From Circinella minor (lineage: Eukaryota > Mucoromycota > Mucoromycetes > Mucorales > Lichtheimiaceae): a DNA stretch of 64,000 nucleotides. The notes under the pieces were generated by a model that ran no database searches, was not told where the DNA came from, and saw nothing but the letters and a program-made list of their open reading frames with translations. Both the position numbers and the translations under genes were made by a program. Of this stretch, positions 11,842 through 23,178 are shown piece by piece. How positions within the stretch are numbered: position 1 is the stretch's first letter; each line of letters starts with the position of its first letter. Where the stretch lies: assembly GCA_016758965.1 (NCBI GenBank), contig JAEPRB010000132.1, forward strand, positions 42,557 to 106,556. The letters run 5' to 3'.

Positions 11842-14121
11842 ATGTCAAAGAATAATAATTTTTTGGGTCTTGGTCGAAATAATGTTTTGAGTGTTGTACT
11901 AGATGAACCTATCTTATTTCTTGGGAAAAGTACGGGTACTCGAATTATTCGTGGTGAAGTAATTGTTAATTTTACAAAGGATACAGCAATTCAGGGTCCC
12001 ATTACACTTGTATTTAAAGGTATTCAAACCTATTATCCATGGAGAGGTAAAATGTTTAATTATAATATATAGATATATATATAAAAGACCTTCACGTTCT
12101 CTTTTGCATTCTTATCCATTAGTTTTTATGATGATCTACATATTATAAGACTCATCTTTTTTTTTCCCATTTCAACATATATGTTTTATAATGTATTTTA
12201 CCCAAAGCTACGTAACTAATATTACTTGAAATATTGTTGTTGTTAAAAAAAAATAGATATCATGAATGGTCGTGCATTGGGAAAACCCATCGAAACAAAA
12301 CTCCACGTGACTGAACTATCACTTTTACCACCTAACTCAAAAGGCATTATGCCTAGTGGCATTCAACGATTTCCTTTCGAGTTTCCTATAACAGGATCCC
12401 TTCCAAGTACTTTGTATATACCTGATCGTCTCGATATTGTATATAATCTTACAGCATCATTACGTAGAGCATATGAAGAAACAGCCTTGACAACCTCATT
12501 TCTTGATCGATTTAACAAGAAACCCAAAACGATAGTTACAGTTCCAGTACGACTCGTTCGAGCTATAGAACTTACACCACCCAGTTTACCAGCTGGACTT
12601 ATCGCCCAAACATTGACAAACGGTGAAACAATGATGGATGAACCACGTCATCCAAATTATGATATACGAATGGAACAAGAACACCAACGATCATCATTAG
12701 ATACACCTGAACCTAATAGTGAATATGATATGATGATGGGTATCAGGAATGACAACAACACTCACAATATGAATGATGAAAATGATCTTTCTCAACCACA
12801 ACATCGAAGAACAAGTTTGGATCGTTTTTATGGTATCGGATTAGATCTTGACGAACAACACGATCATCTTGCACATTCATTTACTGGACGAACTGTAGAA
12901 GATTGGGATCAACAACCCAATGGTGAGAATGGTCTTCGTTATCGCTTAAGCATTGATCGTACGGCCATTGCTATTGGTACTCGAATTGGTGTTGCAGTAC
13001 TGCTTGAGCCTACGCTGAAAAATATAACCATTCGTTCTATTGTAACACGTATTCAAGAAAGACGAGAGTATTGCATGAAAACACCCGGTGATCACGCCAG
13101 TGCTCTTGGTGGACAACCTGAAATTCGAACTACAACCGAAACACTCAATGTACTGCTCAAGTGGGCTTATGGACATCCTACACAACATGATGAAAATAGT
13201 AGTTGTGTAGACTCGACTTTATCAGAAATAAATAATAACAAGTCAAAACAACAACAAAAGAAACACAAAGAACAATCACAACAGCCACAGGGTCCAGTAT
13301 TGGATCGACGTTACCGTCATCATCGTCGAAATTGGTCCAATTTAGAAGACAATAATACAGCAAGACGAAATGTTCAATTATTTAGACAAAAGGTAGAGCA
13401 AGAGCGAGGAGAGGTACCACTTATAGACTATTGTCATGGCAGTAGTAATTATATAAGTTCATCAATGACTGGTGGAAATACGGATGATATAAATACCTCT
13501 ACTTCTGGCGAGTTATTAAATCTCAAATCATTGGATCAACCATTACAAGTGGGCGAGTATTTTGAAGGACATTTTATTATGCCGATTCCAACATGTAATC
13601 ACTTGTTACGACCCACTATGTCTCATGAAAGCATTACGATTCGTCATTGGTTGCATTTAATCGTAGCATATGAATGTGATGGCGAAATGTATGAGGTGAC
13701 ACTTACAACATCAATACGGATATTGGATTGTCGTCTTGTATCTGAAGATGAACGACAAACTATCTTGCCCCCTCCTCCATCTTACGAAACCATTGATGCT
13801 GGTAAAACGGCTTTATCTACCAATAATACCGAGTTTTGGTTACAACGCTCATCTATCACCAAGGAAAAATTCTGGGGTCGATGTAATTCATGCCCTTGTC
13901 TCAAAGTATCATCCGATCAGGAAAACAATAATGAAATTAATTCTCCAAATGGTATAGGAAAACATCAAGATGTGTACCGACAACAACAAAAGAAAAAAAA
14001 TAGACCTGTATCATCCTCATCCTTATCACCATCAACCCCATCATCCTTATCAGGTAGATTTGCAGGTAATAGGTTATCATTATCTCGTGGATCTCCACCG
14101 GGCTATTCCACAAATTCATAA
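11842..14121 (+). CDS. Arrestin-related trafficking adaptor (ART family)
   Basis: Two exons, 11842-12046 and 12257-14121, join in frame (689 residues). The N-terminal arrestin fold is seen as a beta-rich segment containing EPILFLGKSTGTRIIRGEV and a GPITLVFKGIQTYYPW strand pair. The C-terminal arrestin half resumes near residue 230 (YRLSIDRTAIAIGTRIGV) and continues after a Gln/Lys-rich insert near 315-400. Two PY motifs are visible: PPSY near 575-578 and PPGY at 682-685, close to the C-terminus. Known: ART proteins recruit Rsp5/NEDD4-type ubiquitin ligases through PY motifs to trigger endocytosis of plasma-membrane transporters. The start follows a T-rich leader and gives the first strand of the fold. 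The exact ART paralogue cannot be told from the sequence alone. Confidence 0.88.
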
Positions 14122-14635
14122 GGGATCCCAGTTTTATTATTAGATACCACACTCTTTTTTTTTTTTTCTTATTCCAACATTTGTTATTTCGGCTTATTTT
14201 CTTTATATTTTTTTATTGTTATTTCTTGTATATATAAAAATGTCTATCAATTCCTTTTTTTTTTTTCTGAACAACAGAATAAACGAGAACTGTAAATTAT
14301 TATTACGTACGTATTTTTTTTTTTTTAACAAAGTTTATTTGTGTAATTATAAACATAAACATTAAATCACATTTTGGATCGAGGTTCTCTTCTTCCTTTA
14401 TATATATATATATATATATATATTAATATCATATCAGTAATATTATGGAACAATGGTATCAAAGTAAACTGATCATGTAGTCAATTTTATATTTCAATTT
14501 ATTGTATAGAAAAAAAAAAGACATTCTATATTTATATATATGTATAATGTGTCATGGAATGTAAATCAATTTTTTTTTATTATGATTTATAGTAATATAT
14601 AAATGATACAACTATTTAATATATATATATATATT
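14122..14635. other. Convergent 3' flank
   Basis: Space between two convergent genes. It holds T-runs, a (TA)n tract near 14400-14422 and AATAAA-like sequence, consistent with two facing 3' UTRs. No gene seen. Confidence 0.6.
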
Positions 14636-16064
14636 TTATGGCTTGAGCAAAAGTTTTCCAGTAGTCTTTCTACTTTCAATATCAATATGTGCTTGTTGAG
14701 CATCCTTCAAATCATAAATGTTATAAATATTTGTTTTGATTACATTCTTGGCAAGTAATTCAAATAATTCACCCCACCATCTTTTTGATTCTTCTCTTGT
14801 AGCCAAAAATCCAAATATTTGAGGACGCATCAATTTGAGATTTTTAGGTGCCAAAATTGAAATAGGAATCTTTAATGCCAAAAAAAGAGAGAAATTTGTA
14901 TTATATAAATGCGTCCATGGGCTTTTATATTACTTGTAATGACAAGATACTATGATAAGAAAAAAAAAAGTAAGTAACTTACTGGTGGTACAAGGCCAGA
15001 AGCGTTGCCAAAGGATATCATAGTACCAAGACGACGGGTACATTCCAGTGAAGTATCCCAAGTGGATTTACCAACACCATCAATAACTGCATGACAACCT
15101 AATCCATTTGTAATTTCATTTACTTTAGCAGTTACATCTTCTTGAGTATAATTAATCACATAATCGGCTCCATTAGCGCGTGCTAAAGCAGCTTTTTCTG
15201 CAGTACTAACTGTTCCAATGACAGTAGCTCCAAAATATTTGCCAAGTTGACATAAAATCAAACCAACACCACCTGCAGCAGCATGAACAAGAATATAATC
15301 TATTACAAATAGTTAGGGTTTAATTATTTTTAAAGTTGAATTTTTACTTCGAAACAATGGCAAAAATTGATCATAATGAGTTACCTCCTTTTTTGACAGG
15401 ATAGCAATGACGAACAAGCGTCAATGCAGTTAATCCCTGAAGACCTACAGCAGCAGCTGTTTCGTAGGATATATCATTTGTAATTTTTTCTGTACTTGCT
15501 GGTTTGGCTTCAGTATATTCTGAATAAGTTTCACCACCAATATAAACGACACGATCACCTACTTTAAAATCTTGGACACCAGGTCCAACCTCAGTTACTT
15601 CTCCTGCACTATAGAAAAAATTAGTGTTAAAAAAAACGTTTAAGAACCAATGGGGGGAGGAGGTTTCTATACGTTATTTATCAATCAGTAGTATAAAAGT
15701 ATTACCTTTCACGACCTACAACAAAAGGTAAAGGAAGAGTATAAAGTCCACTTCTATGATACGTATCAATATAATTAATACCTATCCCATGAAAAAAAAA
15801 AGTGAATATACAATAATAGATGTTTCTGTATAACTATAATGCATTATATTAAAGATTCATACCAATGGCATGGTTCTTGATTACGATCGTGTTCTCATTA
15901 GCTTGTGGACGTGGAATTTCTTTATATGTCAATTGTTCAGGCGATCCTGGTTTTTCAACAATAACAGCTTTCATAGTTGACATTGTTCGAAATAATGTAG
16001 ATCGGTAATGAGGAGCTACAAACCTAAAAGAAGTTCGTGTGAACTGAAAGCGGGTTAAAAGCAT
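14636..16064 (-). CDS. zta1: NADPH:quinone oxidoreductase, zeta-crystallin/Zta1 type
   Basis: Five exons on the minus strand: 16064-15863, 15781-15706, 15608-15385, 15299-14983 and 14869-14636, giving 350 residues. Seen: MDR-superfamily GroES-like half (MKAVIVEKPGSPEQL, then GINYIDTYHRSGLY), the nucleotide-binding motif HAAAGGVG (172-179), GATVIGTVSTAEK, and a TTGKLLLKP end. The zinc-ligand cysteines of alcohol dehydrogenases are missing, as expected for quinone reductases. Known role: NADPH-dependent reduction of quinones and related carbonyls. The first about 30 residues (MLLTRFQFTRTSFRF...) are basic and lack acidic residues, like a mitochondrial presequence. Two internal methionines (MSTMKAV) align with the usual cytosolic start, so two forms are possible. 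Confidence 0.93.
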
Positions 16065-17784
16065 AATGTAAAAATATTATATAACCCTAAACAAAATAAT
16101 AATAATAAAAAAAAAAGAGGCGGGCATAAAAAAACCATTTCATAGAAAGGTTCTGGGTAAAGTAGCGTGAAAAATTGATATAATAGACGTTCTTGTTGCT
16201 CTCATTTCTCAATGACGATAACTACGTATTGTATACTGGAAACAGCACATCACTGAGGTGATTTTGGGTGTTTTGACTGAACTCTCACATTTAAAAATCA
16301 TCCACTTTGATCTCTATCATTACCGTTATTCATCACGACCCAGTCGCACATTATAATCCTTTTTTCAAAACGTTTGTTTTGACCAACTTAACGAAAATTA
16401 TACTCGACGTACTTACCTCATTAATCCGGGTACCAAACATATCATTTATACCCACTTTCCAATTGCTATTATTTACATCTTCAACAAATGAAACTAATTA
16501 TTTGCCACTGTGCAAAAGAAGTTCACACTGTTTATATATATATATATATTGTTTCATACATCGTAATCTCGTCTAGCATGCTACGCACATTGCCCGCCAC
16601 TGCCTGTAATACGTGGAGCTACCAATAGTATCTTTTATTATAATACTGAGGCTACGTACTAACTTCCGTAATCACTTTCTGAACAAAAACACCTTTTAAT
16701 GATAATAAAGCAATGTAAATAGCATACTGTACGTATAATAAAAAGTATCTTTCTCACTTGTTCTTTATATTAAGGGCTTTATATTATTAGTTTATAGACA
16801 GAAAACGCTGAAAAAAAAATTATAGATTTTTACACAATGTGCCTAAAAACCATTTTATATAGGTAATAACGTGCATAAACATTGAATAAACTGCTATAAA
16901 GTAATGAACAGCATTATATCTTTTTCTATTTTCTGAACAACTGTGTCAGAAAATTTTTGTCAGCGTAATTATTCAATTCAACCAGTCTACAATATGATAC
17001 TATAATCATATGGGGGGGGCGAAATAATTCTCGGTGGATTTATATTCAAAAGTAGTGTTATTTGTACATATGATAAAAGCAAAAATAAAATAAGAAAAAA
17101 GTTTAAACTATTACTGGAAAAGTCAATTTGACACAATACAATACATAGTTCTATACTATGATCGATTTTGCCGTTAAAATAGTGGTGGGTGAGACGACAA
17201 GGAAGAATTCAAAATTTCGCACGATATTTAATTCAGGAAATCCCACAGCCAACGTTAGTCACGTAGCTACTTCTTGGTTTTTGATGAAGGGAACTTGAAT
17301 GCTCGTTAAGTATTTTTCTCTTTTTAAAACTGAAATCAATTGTTTTAATTTTTGTAAATAGAAACACCTTTTGCTACTCAGGTTCTTCAAGTACATACGT
17401 AAATGTGGTACGCAAGCCAAGAAGTCAAAACTATTGGATTGGAATGATAAGCTTTGTGTCCTTGAGGATATACGTGTTTTCAACAAACAGGAAAACTTCT
17501 AAACAATGGACAAATTATCGTTGAAAATAAGAATTCTACGTACGACAAAATTGATAATACTCTTAACTAAACATTACTATACAGTACTTCCGTCAATAGA
17601 ATAATCTGAATCCTTTGATACAAAATAAGCGAGGAAATAAAATTATCTTTAATTACGTCGTCTATACTAATATTATATTACTATATTAAGGAAAGAATAT
17701 TTTTATTTATAAAATGATAAAGTTTATCGGTGTGGGATGTAAATTATGACATTTGGGAAGTGGGTATAAATGGTCTGTTCGGTG
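16065..17784. other. Gene-poor interval with a possible LRR remnant
   Basis: Mostly AT-rich with no intact gene. At 17259-17486 the minus strand has a 75-residue open frame with leucine-rich spacing (LACVPHLRMYLKNL). It lies just downstream of the decayed F-box gene and may be a further remnant of it. The 16065-16700 part is probably the oxidoreductase promoter. Confidence 0.4.
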
Positions 17785-19103
17785 TCAAGATTTATGAGAC
17801 GAGGGCGAGCATGAAGGAGGAATTATTTCGGTTAGTTGGTTGAAAGGGACGACTTGGAAAAAGGTTTGTAATGCGTGAGTCGGGGGTGAATGACGATGAT
17901 GGTGGAGATCGAAATGAATGATTTGTAAATGAGGTAATTCAACTAAAAGTAGCCAAGATTACCTCTGTAATATGCTGTTCCCAGTATGCAACACGTCGTT
18001 GTCGGCATTGGGAAATAAGAACAGCAAGAACATTATTTACATTAATGTTTTGATGCCAGTTTCTTGATCTACCCCAAGGCACGCGGATATGAAAGAATTG
18101 GAGGAAGTTGGTGACATGGAAAGATATCCCATTTAAGTCGTTTATATCGATTGCGGGTGCCTGGAGAGTGTGTATGTCGTAGTCGAGGGAGAGAATTTGA
18201 AGCGGATGTATATGATGCGGATGTTGTAGGTTGTGAAGGTCGTGGCGTAATGGCATCATTGACGGAGATGGTAAAGGACAGTAAAGTTGGTGGACAAAGT
18301 TCAATGATATTTGTAATGTGATTTCGGAAAAAGATGTTAGGTCCGAATACTAGCTCTTGTAAATAAATGGACTGTTGCAAAATGTCGTTAATAAATAAAA
18401 AAGAGTAGTTGCATCACCTGCGTCTATGTGATCAATTGTAAGTCTTGTAAGGAAAGGAATCTGGTTGCGAGTATAAAGAAAATGTGAGAGAAGGTGTATT
18501 CGGTGAAGATGGAAGTTACGTAACGTAGAATTTGTGGCGATCAAAGTGAAAAACATACCGGCGTTGTCAGAAGAAAAAGTAGTTTGATGTAGGAAGAGGT
18601 TTTGTAGCGTGGTGAAATTTAATTGAAAGAAATGGTAAATGTAGTCAAATCCAGCTCTGTGCATTACTACAAAATTATACATGTGTTTAAAATATCACAT
18701 AAGTTGATACAATTTTTTAGTTCTTTAAATTAGTTGGAAGGCAAAACAAAATTACATACCTGCTGTCTGAATTTGACAATGGCGGTTGGTAATCAATGAT
18801 GTTAAAATCGCCATTGCCTGTGACATAACAATATGTGGTATTGGCAATTCATAAACCCACCGTCCAACCAAACACTGTTCTTCAATATTGTTAAGATTCT
18901 GGAGTATGGGTGTTTGTTGGAAAAATACATTTTCCATCCTCACCCAGACAACGTTCATCAATTGATTGCGCCAATACCGACTTACATCGAGCCACTGAAG
19001 AAATTGAAAAAAAGTTAAGATACGAAAAAATATTGAGCACAAGCTCATTAGGAAGATGAGGCAACAAATCAAAAGAGTTTTGGTGTTGATTGTCGTGGTT
19101 CAT
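17785..19103 (-). pseudogene. F-box/leucine-rich-repeat protein, frameshifted
   Basis: Starting at ATG 19103, the minus strand encodes an F-box head (DLLPHLPNELVLNIFSYL) whose second half (QWLDVSRYWRNQL) lies in another frame, separated by a run of seven T. An intron joins 18759 to 18667 in frame, followed by LRR-like protein (NFTTLQNLFLHQT, IPFLTRLTIDH). The reading frame then shifts near 18365, near 18250 and near 17945, each time resuming coding-like sequence (LQILSLDYDIHTLQAPAID, then LPHLQIIHF) down to a stop at 17785. At least four frame changes with no plausible intron at those points suggest a dead gene. Sequencing indels are the alternative, but neighbouring genes are intact. F-box proteins pick substrates for SCF ubiquitin ligases. 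Confidence 0.72.
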
Positions 19104-20404
19104 AGTAGTGATTGATGTATGTACAGTATATATAAAGTGGATATTCGAGATGCTATTAAATGAGAAATACAAAGGAATTATAGATGAATAATTAAAAAAT
19201 AAAGTCGTTTAAAAAAATTGGGTTTTATATTCTTCAAGAAGCAGCAATTCTCTCACGAATGGGAAACAAAGAAATAAAAAGGACAAAGAAAAGGAGATTC
19301 TGTTAAAGAATGATTGTTTATTCGTGAAGAGAAAAACAAGTTGCGTTTATTATGGATTTGCATCAATGGCATTCTCATTATTTTATTGTTGTCACTTGCA
19401 GTATGGATTTTCAAGCTAATAAAAACACTCAAATCAGATGAATAGGTCTACACAAAAGTCCCATGTAAACAAACGACCAGTTATTTCTTTGTTCTTCTCA
19501 TAATAAACCTGAAGTACACGGCATTGTTTTTGAACTATCCTCGTAGCGGAGTTCATGAATATAATGAAATGATTCTATCGGTATGCAGTTAATGCTTACT
19601 TGTTTGATACGAGACTGATATTTTGTGGTATTTCAACAAGTACTCACTTGGACCTATTTTGGTAGGTACGTAATAATGATATATCAAGCAAAAAATATGT
19701 CTTGCTGTTATCATCGCCAACTGCAAATAATATATTCAAATACGTAATACAGTAATGTTAAGTGCAACTGTAGAATGACAGTTATCTCGTTTACACTATA
19801 TTAATGTAGATTTATATAAAAAAAAGCTAAAAGGCAGTATATCGCACGTAACTATAAGCAAGAAAAATTCTATTCTAAAAGTATATATATGAAGAATCAT
19901 TACTTAGTGAGAGAAGGAAAATGTTGTACAACTTGAGAGAAAATCGCTGAACATAATTTTAATACTTGTTTGTGGTGTACAAACATGAATGTTGCTGTTG
20001 TACAGTATAGTTAGATTGGTAGCTTATACCAGTACAATGCTCTTCCAAGCAATCCAACTTGATAGTTATGCTATTTTCGTATATGTATGCATGCAACTGT
20101 GATGAAGGTAAAAAAAAGTTTAGAAATTCCAGTTGTAAATTTATCAGACAACAAAAAAAAGAGGGTCCAGTGTTAGTTGGCATAATATATATCTTACCCA
20201 CCCCTCATTCTCTTATATCAATAATGTGCTTCAATAGATGCACCCAAGTGGAAAAAAATAGATCAACCAACACCGCCAACAGCAGCATCCACAAATATAC
20301 ATTACACCACTTCATCAGTAAAAACAAATTAATCCATAATAACATTTTTATTTATTATAATAATTGATAATAAGCCTCCTCTTAGTTCTCAAGATATAGT
20401 AATA
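19104..20404. other. Intergenic, no gene seen
   Basis: AT-rich sequence with no supported gene. An open frame at 20059-20367 on the plus strand lacks any recognisable domain and its composition is like the surrounding sequence. Confidence 0.5.
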
Positions 20405-21500
20405 TAACTTGATTAACGAGAATAACCACGAGAAGGTGGAAGGCTAGCTATTCCCAAAAAAAATGTGTTTGGTTTCTCCACAACCCAACACCTCAGTGAA
20501 GGTGTTCTCAACGTTCTGAAACAATACATGCGCTAAGACATCTTTTGTGCAAGGGAAGGGTCGTACTATACCATTGGAAAAACCAAAATAGGTATGCGCA
20601 GTAAAGTCCAGAACGCGAGCCACTAGACATACTCTCTCCGCGTCGTCATGAAGATCGCCAACCGACTCAAAGCGTTTCCATAGAGATTTAAAACAATAAC
20701 AATAAAAAATATTGATTAGTAAAATATACTTATTTTATTTACTTGACATTCATTCAACACACACTTCTTCTCTCTCCCCATTAAAAACTTTTTAAAAAAA
20801 ATACTTGCCTTTTTGCTAATAAACTAGGTTGCCGCCACTTGACAAAAAAAAACCTCGCAAAAATGAGGTAAAGTTATGAAACAAAAAACAAGAAACCACT
20901 TCTGCCTCGTAACCATGGCAATCAGTTAGGGTTACATTGAGGGACGCAAGTCGAAGATCCAAGGGGCTAGATCTTACAATGCAGTGGTTTACCCAGTTAA
21001 GCTGCAGAATTAACTACATAATACCCTGGAAAAGTTATGTCTTTTGTAGTTTGTGTGCTTGCCCGATTTCGAAAGGCGCGGCCAGCATCGAGCACATCCG
21101 AAAGTCCTAGGGGTGGTCCATCCCAAGCTCCGGCAAGAGTAAACGTTATCAAAAATGTCATCCCTTTGTTCTGACCCGGTTAACTCCATTCGTCCAGGAA
21201 TGTTGAATTCTGAAGCGCTCTGATAAAGTCAAAAAAAACCCTATCCCCTCCACATTCAGGAACTTCACCCACGCACCTGGGGTACATCGCTTCCAAGGAC
21301 AATAGCCAGTTTAGCATGCACAAACAAGAAAAAAATAAAACAGCAACAACATCTCAAGTGGCATAGATGAAGTCCTGAGTTCCGTCAAATTCCTTTGGCC
21401 ACCTAAAGCCTGGAGGGAGGTGTCGAAGAAGAAGAGAGAAAAGAAAAGAAAAACGATTTTGGCACGCTGCGGCGTTTTTTAATATCCCACCAACTCAGCA
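20405..21500 (-). ncRNA. Candidate telomerase RNA gene
   Basis: This block is GC-richer than its flanks, has no reading frame and is full of hairpins, so a structured RNA is likely. On the minus strand it contains TAACCCTAAC (20934 to 20925), 1.67 copies of the complement of TTAGGG, the right length for a telomerase template. 3' of the template come a CCTC/GAGG hairpin, a nine-U tract and an AT-rich linker. A second GC-rich domain follows (20520-20690) with nested hairpins (for example 20568-20595), then a 7-bp hairpin (20487-20506). An Sm-like site A-U8-GGG (20464 to 20453) and a terminal hairpin (20453 to 20420) end the block. The order template, linker, structured domain, Sm site matches known fungal telomerase RNAs. 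I could not derive a convincing pseudoknot, and the template can pair with a nearby arm. Ends are approximate; another structured RNA remains possible. Confidence 0.42.
20453..20464 (-). other. Sm-protein binding-like site
   Basis: On the minus strand the sequence is A, eight T, GGG, close to the Sm consensus (A-U4-6-G) though with a longer U tract. It is followed at once by a hairpin with CCAC/GTGG and GAATA/TATTC pairing (20420-20453), as seen at the 3' ends of Sm-class RNAs. Confidence 0.4.
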
Positions 21501-23178
21501 AAATTTGTTCCACAGCAATGCATAAAATACATTTTACTTAATTTTTGCTTCAAGACTGTCCCCCCAGAGATGGTTTTCACATACAGTTGTTGCAATATCA
21601 TGGTCTATCATTATAAACACCTCTACTGATAGACTCTATTCTTTGTATTTATGAAATAAATATCTGGAGTGACTTCTCTAAACTATATTTTTGCTTTTAT
21701 CCATAAAATCACTTTTCAATACAAGCTTGCCATATTGTGAACTTGTTGAAGAATTTAACATTACGAACAAGACCAAACATTCTGGCATAGATGATCAGAA
21801 GATAGAAATAAGAAAAGACGTATAATTTTTACTATTATATAAAAGCTTATTCTGTTGTATATAAAAGAGTTTTACAGATTGCGTAAAGATACTGTGGCTG
21901 TATGTATACCGAGATTAATTTTTAATGTTTGAGAAAAAAAGAACCTCTCTTTTCTTCCTGCTTTTATATTACTCTGTAAAATACTACTGTATGAGCTAAA
22001 TGAATAAGGCATTTTCCGTTGTGTAAAAGCTAGTAGATTAAGTCATTTTGGAATCCGAGAAATAATCACCAAGTACCATAACAAAAATTCCGAATGCCTC
22101 TTGCTACATACTGATGACCATTAAAAAGAATATCACTAGTTTGTCATCGGAAAAATAATATCCAGGCGATAACTGACCTTTTTGACAAGTAAATTTCTTT
22201 TACAGCGTCGATCTTTTTTTTTCTTCGGAAGGGGGAAAGGGGGAACATTTGAACATATTATATCAAAGTAATTTTACATTATTTAAAAGATATATTATAA
22301 TATACGTACTCATAGCGTTTTTTTTTTACAAACACAAAATATTCTTGTTATAGGAGCATTTGCTATAAAATGTTGTGCTGTCTATGAAAATAAAAAGATT
22401 GTGTGAAAGCTATACATTTTTCATTGTTCATATGATAATTTCTACAGTCAAGTCTTTTGTTCAAATAAAGATCTTAAAAATAGTTATCGTGATTCATAAT
22501 TACATTTAGCTAGAATTGTGGATTTTTTTTTTTTTTTGTGTTTACAAACATCAATTCTTTGAGTATATTGATGTGGATATTGAAATATTAATCTCTTATT
22601 TATTTAATTTTTTCTCTTAATTCTTTTCCTTTGAAAATTAATAAAAAGGCATTGAAATTTGTTCATTCAAGTTAATGTTACTGACAAGCGTAAAGAGTTT
22701 AATTCGCGTATTTTACAACCAAGAAACGATTATTTGCTGCGATAACCCGCAAATTAAAACAATGTGTTGTTACTATATAGATACTGTTTTTTAGAGTTTA
22801 TTTATTTTTCTTCGGTGACCAGAACAATAGTCGTCGCCAATTAAAAATATAGTTTAAAATTTATATTTTATTAAAGTGGAAGACTGAAATGACTGGCACC
22901 TATAGGTGTCTGGTCGCTTCCTTGCGGTACGATGTGAATAGAAAGTTAAAGAATAAAGTTGGTGGGGAAGTAAAAATAATAATTAAAAAAACCTCCTGTG
23001 GAGGAAAAGTTATACTAATGTGTAGAGACATAGGATGGTGTGAAAAAAAAATAGAAAACAATAAAGAGATCAAAATAATGAGTAGAAAAAAGGAATATAA
23101 ATAATTAAGCAGTAAAGAAGATAAGCTGTAGAAGATGACGAAGATAAGAGGGAGCAAAAGAGAATACAAATGTAAAAT
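21501..23178. other. Intergenic, no gene seen
   Basis: AT-rich sequence without a supported gene. The part next to 21500 would be the promoter of the proposed minus-strand RNA. Overlapping open frames at 22889-23169 have no recognisable domain. Confidence 0.5.

Noticed and set aside
20059..20367. 102-residue open frame near the candidate RNA gene
   Set aside because: No domain, low-complexity Asn/Ile-rich end, and composition like surrounding non-coding DNA.
21380..21396. Minus-strand word close to the universal small-subunit rRNA segment AAAGGAATTGACGGAA
   Set aside because: One base is inserted and the flanks do not match small-subunit rRNA; other parts of the block do not match rRNA either, so chance similarity is more likely.
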